From positions 65,544,596-65,608,595 of the forward strand of contig NC_092347.1 of the NCBI RefSeq assembly GCF_963676685.1: a stretch of 64,000 nucleotides of DNA, written 5' to 3'. The stretch is from Mytilus edulis (taxonomy: Eukaryota; Mollusca; Bivalvia; Mytilida; Mytilidae). Position 1 is the stretch's first letter. Each line of letters opens with the position of its first letter. Below, one piece after another: positions 59,901-64,000 of this stretch. Under the pieces are notes generated by a model. That model made no database searches. It worked only from the letters and a program-made list of their open reading frames with translations, and was not told the origin of the DNA. The position numbers and the translations under genes were made by a program.

Positions 59901-62900
59901 AAAAAATCGAAATGCATTTTCATTGACATAATATACTCGGGAATAAAATTGTTTGCTAGACATGCAACGTCAACATAATTGAGAGTTACACGACGGGTTT
60001 CACAAGTGGAGCGGGAATTGCTACACCCCACCCCCTGGAGCACACGTGCTCATCCTCGGATTTTAGTACTGTTAGTGTTGTTCAATCTGTAATTTTGTTG
60101 TTTTGCTATTTCAATCAATAGTTACATACATTCTTTTATTTATTGTTAAGCGTCGCATGTTTCATTTATCTTGATAAAAAAATAAACTATCTACAACAAT
60201 ATATTACTGCAACAATAATTGTTAATATGAATGAAATTATCCGTGGAGAACGTGTCATGAGACATTAACCTCCTTAATTTTACAGCGTATCCCCCTATAC
60301 TGAAATAAGAGCAATTATGTGAATAGAAGAAGGTAGAATAAACGGCAATGATACAGTAACCTAAGACAGAAATATAAAGATATATAAAAGAAAATGCACA
60401 TCTATAAAATTTGAGGATAGTAATTTTAAAGGAAGCAATACATTTCTAACGTTAACAACTATTTCTACTTACAACCAAAACAAAACGAAAACAAAATTAT
60501 TATATCACGACAACTACTTACTATATCCCTATCTTCTGACATGTACATGCAAATGCTCCGTGGTCAACCCAGTTTCAAAGAGATCAATCTTCTCATTTTG
60601 ATATCTAGATAAGTATGCAATACAAACATGCAAATGCATACAGGTAAAAGAGAACAACAATTTACGAATTATGACCGTATAAAGAATGTTGACAGTAACT
60701 GTAGGTGACTCAAAGTACTAAAGCTACGGATACTTATTCATGTCGTTCGCTTAATATCGGTGCTTGTACTTCATTCTCTGTTTAATACAGCAACGTAGTG
60801 AACAGTACACAATAAATCACTAGTATCATCTTGTTATCAAATTTTGATAATTTTTATTTGTTCCTCAAAGACAAAACACTTATGATCAAATGTTAAATAT
60901 ATATGCAGATAATATTAAATATATATTGTATACAATCATTTTCTATTAACAAAAGAAACATTTACTTTCAAGACCCGCCGCTGAACGATCCAATTATACA
61001 ACAGATACCTAACGGACCAATCAACACCAGCGAAGCTGTAGTACTTACATGTTCGGTGTCTGGTGGTTTTCCTCTTGCTGTTTTGACATGGAACTGTTCT
61101 GGCAATGCCACTAAAAACACTTCCGGGAATACTGTCTACTACTCGATTGGTTTTATGCTTGTTTCGCAAGACAACTGCAAATCGTGTACTTGTTCAGCTA
61201 CTCACACTGTAACGGCGTACAGACCTCAGGTTCACATTATGCTTAACGTATACTGTAAGTTTTATTAAAATAATGTTCATGGTTCAAAGTAGATATGGTG
61301 CTTTGCTTCAAAAACTTATTTCACATCGCAGTATATCATTATTGTTGTAAACCTAATCGTAATGATTGCTAGTCTTTTCATATTTTATATTTTAATTGTA
61401 TTGTTACTATAGTGAATATGATTAAACTGTTCTTTCTGCCTCTTAAAAAAAAAAACCCCCCATGGTTGTTATAAATATAAATTTGTAAACACAACTTATA
61501 CGTTATAAGCTTCTTTAATCATTCTTTAACTTTCAGTTCCCCCAACAGAATTTCCTGTTATAAAACAAATACCAGCTGGCCCAGTCTTAACCGGCAGCCT
61601 TGTGTCATTAATGTGTACATTAAACGGAGGCAATCCTTTGGCAACACTGACATGGAACTGCACTGGAACCATTATCACAAACTCATCGCAGACAGCAGCT
61701 ATAAGCTCTATCGAGTTTCCCGTTACTAACCTTACCCATGGAATGGTGTGTACATGTTCGGCGTTCCATAACACAGACGGTTATATGCAAACTGTACATC
61801 ACACACTTAATATTATTTGTAAGTATACGTATATGCTTGCTGTTCGGTGTGAGCGAAGAGACCGTTTTGAAGGGTGTACTTTGACCTATAATGGTTTACT
61901 TTTACCAATTGTTACTAAGATGGAGAGTTGTCTCTTAGGCACTTATACACCATCTTTTTATATCTATGACATGTTAAGTGATTATATCATGTTTAAAGAT
62001 TTACGCTAGGACCATAAATTTTAAGTACAAACACGAATCTTAAATCAAATATTCTATTCAACAATTGTTTAAAATACTGATATATATGTATATTGAGTCA
62101 ACAACAGTATCACCAATGAAATATATGTTTGTCGAAATGTGTGCTTGGGGTGCTTGGATGATACAGTGTATACTTTATATTGATATAAATGTCGTCATTG
62201 ATACCGCACTGATACTTTATTGTGGAATGTTTGTATTCGGTTGTATTACATACATACGCGTAGTTTCACAGTATTTTGTTGTGGCAAACATCTGTGCTGA
62301 TAAAAATGTTGCAGTTCCACATTTTGATTTTTTTTCTAAAATCTTTTATTAATACCCCTTAATATTGAATATTGTTCGAAGAACTGCATTGTTCCATGCT
62401 TTACAGAAAACATATCAAACTACTCTCTAATGTTGACATAAACTGTGGTTTTGTATTCATCGATGCAACCCATGGGCGATGGAAATCACTTTAATTAATA
62501 GAAACAATGCCTGTTAAATTCTCACATACATATATTTTTTTTATCGGATATATAAAGGCTAAATTTATGTTTAAAGAAATATATATGTTTGCATTTTTAG
62601 TTCCACCAAATGAAAAGCCAAAAGTACGACAATTCATTTCTGGACCAATAGATTCCGGAACATCCGTTAAATTAATTTGTTCTGTTACCGGCGGTAATCC
62701 TTTGGGTACGCTCTCTTGGGACTGTCCAGGTATAAATTCAAACAACTCGACTGCAAATACAGCAGTTTTGGAAGTTGAGTTTACAGTTGACAAGAACTAC
62801 AATGGCAGAAATTGCAGTTGTTCAGCTACCCATCCTATTGCTACTTACAGGCCAAAAACAAGCCATGAACTAGTTGTGTATTGTAAGTTTTATGTAGCAT

Positions 62901-63687
62901 GTTATGAAATGAATATTTCATGAATATGTAAGTGCAATATAGTATCAAGCAACCCATTCAAATCAACATTTTGGCAATATCAAAACTCGTGCATGACATT
63001 TAAGTTTGAACTTAAATATATGTAAAACACATCCTATTTTTTAATCAGTACAAATTACCATTTTTTTTTCTTCATCAGAGCAGAATACACATTATATATC
63101 AAAGTCACCGCAGTCCGTAGAGAAGAGGGCGAAAGATACCAGAGGGATGATCAAACTCATAGATAGCAAATAAACTGACAACGCCATGGCTAAAAAAGAA
63201 AAAAGACAAACAGACAAATAAAAGTACACTAGACGCAACATAGAAATCTTCAGACGAAGCAACACGAATCCCACCAAAATTGGTGGTGATTTCAGGTGCT
63301 CCAGGAGGGTAAGAGTTCTTTTAATATTTATTCTATTACAACATGCACAATATGTAGATAATGTCATAATTGACAAAACTTGCAATCTTCAAAATTGTTC
63401 TTCGGTAGTTCCACCAAGTAAACCGATCTTGTTCATGAAACCTGAAATGCCTTGGTTCATCGGAAACACAACAGAAGTGCAGTGTTTATCGTCAGAAGGT
63501 AATCCTGAGTCAACATTTGAATGGAAAGCAGACGACATAATATTGAATGTAAATGTTTCTGAGTTGACTCTAGGACCGTTAACGAAACATGACAACATGA
63601 AAATTATTACATGTACAGTTTCTAATGAGTATACCGAAAGACAGTCAATAGTACTTACATCAGATGGTATTCAACTAAATGTTGAAT
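53903..63687 (+). CDS. Immunoglobulin-superfamily protein gene, partial (3' end beyond window)
   Basis: The exons are 53903-53957 (putative signal peptide), 55251-55619, 59144-59455, 60973-61254, 61537-61818, 62601-62882 and 63409-63687. Each exon after the first codes one Ig domain, is a multiple of three, and starts and ends in phase 1, the classic arrangement for shuffled Ig exons. All donors and acceptors are GT-AG, most donors being GTAAGT-like. The product would be secreted or a cell-surface receptor/adhesion protein, with at least six Ig domains and many N-glycosylation sequons. No transmembrane or cytoplasmic exon is in the window. I cannot name the family; adhesion (nephrin- or hemicentin-like) and immune-type molluscan Ig proteins are both possible. 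The 3.5-kb gap before exon 3 could hide a missed exon. Confidence 0.85.
54740..55165 (+). pseudogene. Reverse-transcriptase fossil in intron 1 of the Ig gene
   Basis: Broken frames read VIGIPIGTNCAPL, LRYMDDIL (YxDD kept), and YDKRDDFSFPIINYPF, as in the insertion at 24944-26266. It stops near 55160, about 85 bp before exon 2. It is non-functional. Confidence 0.7.
55251..55619 (+). CDS. Ig gene exon 2: Ig domain 1
   Basis: It is 369 bp. The acceptor is attattag and the donor gtaagc. The core cysteines are in STFMCNASVQ and FIRCTTQYG. A second pair (TGCQIS, NASCDSS) may form an extra disulfide. Sequons NAS and NLT are present. Confidence 0.85.
55620..59143. other. Intron 2 of the Ig gene
   Basis: It is 3.5 kb and AT-rich, with repeat A in reverse at 58590-58900. 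Small frames at 57153-57502 have no family resemblance. No further Ig-like exon (C..W..C with phase-1 borders) was found by eye, but one could be missed. Confidence 0.5.
58590..58900 (-). repeat. Dispersed repeat A in reverse, within intron 2 of the Ig gene
   Basis: The minus strand matches the repeat A body (aaacccgggttacaaaccaa; accatgcc.. region). The 150-codon plus-strand frame at 58606-59058 is its shadow, as similar frames arise opposite other copies. Confidence 0.6.
59144..59455 (+). CDS. Ig gene exon 3: Ig domain 2
   Basis: It is 312 bp. The acceptor is gtttcag and the donor gtaagt. The Ig core is ITIKCIVKSRPAASISWI with the second cysteine in ASDNGAFLYCSADN, the D-x-G-x-x-x-C motif of Ig strands E-F. 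It is a standard two-cysteine domain. Confidence 0.88.
59456..60972. other. Intron 3 of the Ig gene
   Basis: It is 1.5 kb. A stretch at 59735-59840 (attgatttcagctgttttat, cagtagttttcgtcatatct) is similar to 58160-58275, suggesting a small intronic duplication. No exon is seen. Confidence 0.5.
60973..61254 (+). CDS. Ig gene exon 4: Ig domain 3 (282 bp)
   Basis: The acceptor is tttcaag and the donor gtaagt. The 93 full codons read PPLNDPIIQQIPNGP.., with cysteines at 26, 41, 68, 71 and 73, Trp39 (LTWNC) and CTCSATH. It aligns without gaps to exons 5 and 6. Sequons lie at NCS, NAT and NTS. Confidence 0.88.
61537..61818 (+). CDS. Ig gene exon 5: Ig domain 4 (282 bp)
   Basis: The acceptor is ctttcag and the donor gtaagt. 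It reads PPTEFPVIKQIPAGP.., with cysteines at 26, 41, 71 and 73, GGNPLATLTWNC and CTCSAFH. It is co-linear with exons 4 and 6. Reading frames that run on into the introns at either side are artefacts. Confidence 0.88.
61819..62600. other. Intron 5 of the Ig gene
   Basis: No exon was recognised. The small frame at 62065-62352 shows no Ig signature. Near 61845-61940 a short stretch (tgagcgaagagaccgttttg..) may be another dispersed repeat. Confidence 0.45.
62601..62882 (+). CDS. Ig gene exon 6: Ig domain 5 (282 bp)
   Basis: The acceptor is atttttag and the donor gtaagt. It reads PPNEKPKVRQFISGP.., with GGNPLGTLSWDC and CSCSATH, and cysteines at 26, 41, 71 and 73. Sequons are NNS and NST. Confidence 0.88.
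63409..63687 (+). CDS. Ig gene exon 7: Ig domain 6 (279 bp)
   Basis: The acceptor is tcggtag and the donor gtgagt. The core is TEVQCLSSEGNPESTFEWKA with the second cysteine in MKIITCTVSNEY. It lacks the extra cysteines of exons 4-6. The last exon in the window; it ends in phase 1, so at least one more exon follows. Confidence 0.85.
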
Positions 63688-64000
63688 GTGAGTACACTTT
63701 TATTGTTTTTTCTTAAAATTTTAATATTGAAAAATGAAGTACTGATTTAGAAATTAGAGATTTCTGATATATATGTTCAGCGTCTGCGATTAAAACACAT
63801 TTTGTTGTTTGTAATCTAGCTACTTCTGTACATACATGTATTTTTTTAATCACGGCTGACATCTATTTTTTTTTTATATTTACATGCTTTCCTTCGATAA
63901 AAAAAAAGTCAGCAAAGATACCAGGCTTTTAGATTGATACATCAAACACACGTTTTGTTTCTTCTTCATAAAAGTCATAATCGAAGTTCATAACATGAAC
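63688..64000. other. Start of intron 7 of the Ig gene, to the window edge
   Basis: The donor is gtgagt at 63688. The remainder is AT-rich with no exon visible. Confidence 0.5.

Overview
The window is animal nuclear DNA, almost certainly from a marine mussel (Mytilus or a close bivalve). The evidence is spliced genes with GT-AG introns, AT-rich spacers, and many dispersed repeats that I recognise from mussel genomes, above all the repeat carrying the GACGAAACGCGCGTC core. Family names come from motif recognition; no database search was run.

Three tandem segmental duplicates fill about 4.9-46.2 kb. Each carries one carboxylesterase/cholinesterase-type gene with the same three-exon structure: a large exon 1, a 262-bp exon 2 and a short exon 3. 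The gene starts lie near 7.12, 23.93 and 41.16 kb. All three are broken in this sequence. Copy 1 has frameshifts and two in-frame stops. Copy 2 is open but is split by a 5'-truncated retroelement, whose reverse transcriptase is fused in frame to the esterase. Copy 3 has three frameshifts. Removing the insertion from copy 2 gives exons that sum to exactly 540 codons including the stop. A 1.7-kb block upstream of copy 2 is itself tandemly duplicated and carries truncated copies of the gene's 5' end.

The spacers are packed with mobile elements, many datable because a paralogous empty site lies in the same window. They are a mussel repeat containing type I hammerhead ribozyme motifs (best copy 29957-30000); a TA-flanked terminal-inverted-repeat element (3210-3785); a Tc1/mariner relic (10461-11213); a 1.06-kb element whose ends are arrays of an 18-bp palindrome (14471-15529); three copies of a 0.44-kb fold-back element; a 5'-truncated LINE on the minus strand (about 30.9-33.65 kb); a possible hAT-like insertion (39.2-40.4 kb); and several fossils of one reverse-transcriptase family, probably Penelope-like.

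From 53.9 kb to the right edge runs an immunoglobulin-superfamily gene on the plus strand: a putative signal-peptide exon, then six exons each coding one Ig domain, all in phase 1. Three consecutive exons are each exactly 282 bp and share an unusual four-cysteine pattern. The gene continues beyond the window. About 46.8-48.2 and 50.5-53.9 kb hold nothing I can identify.
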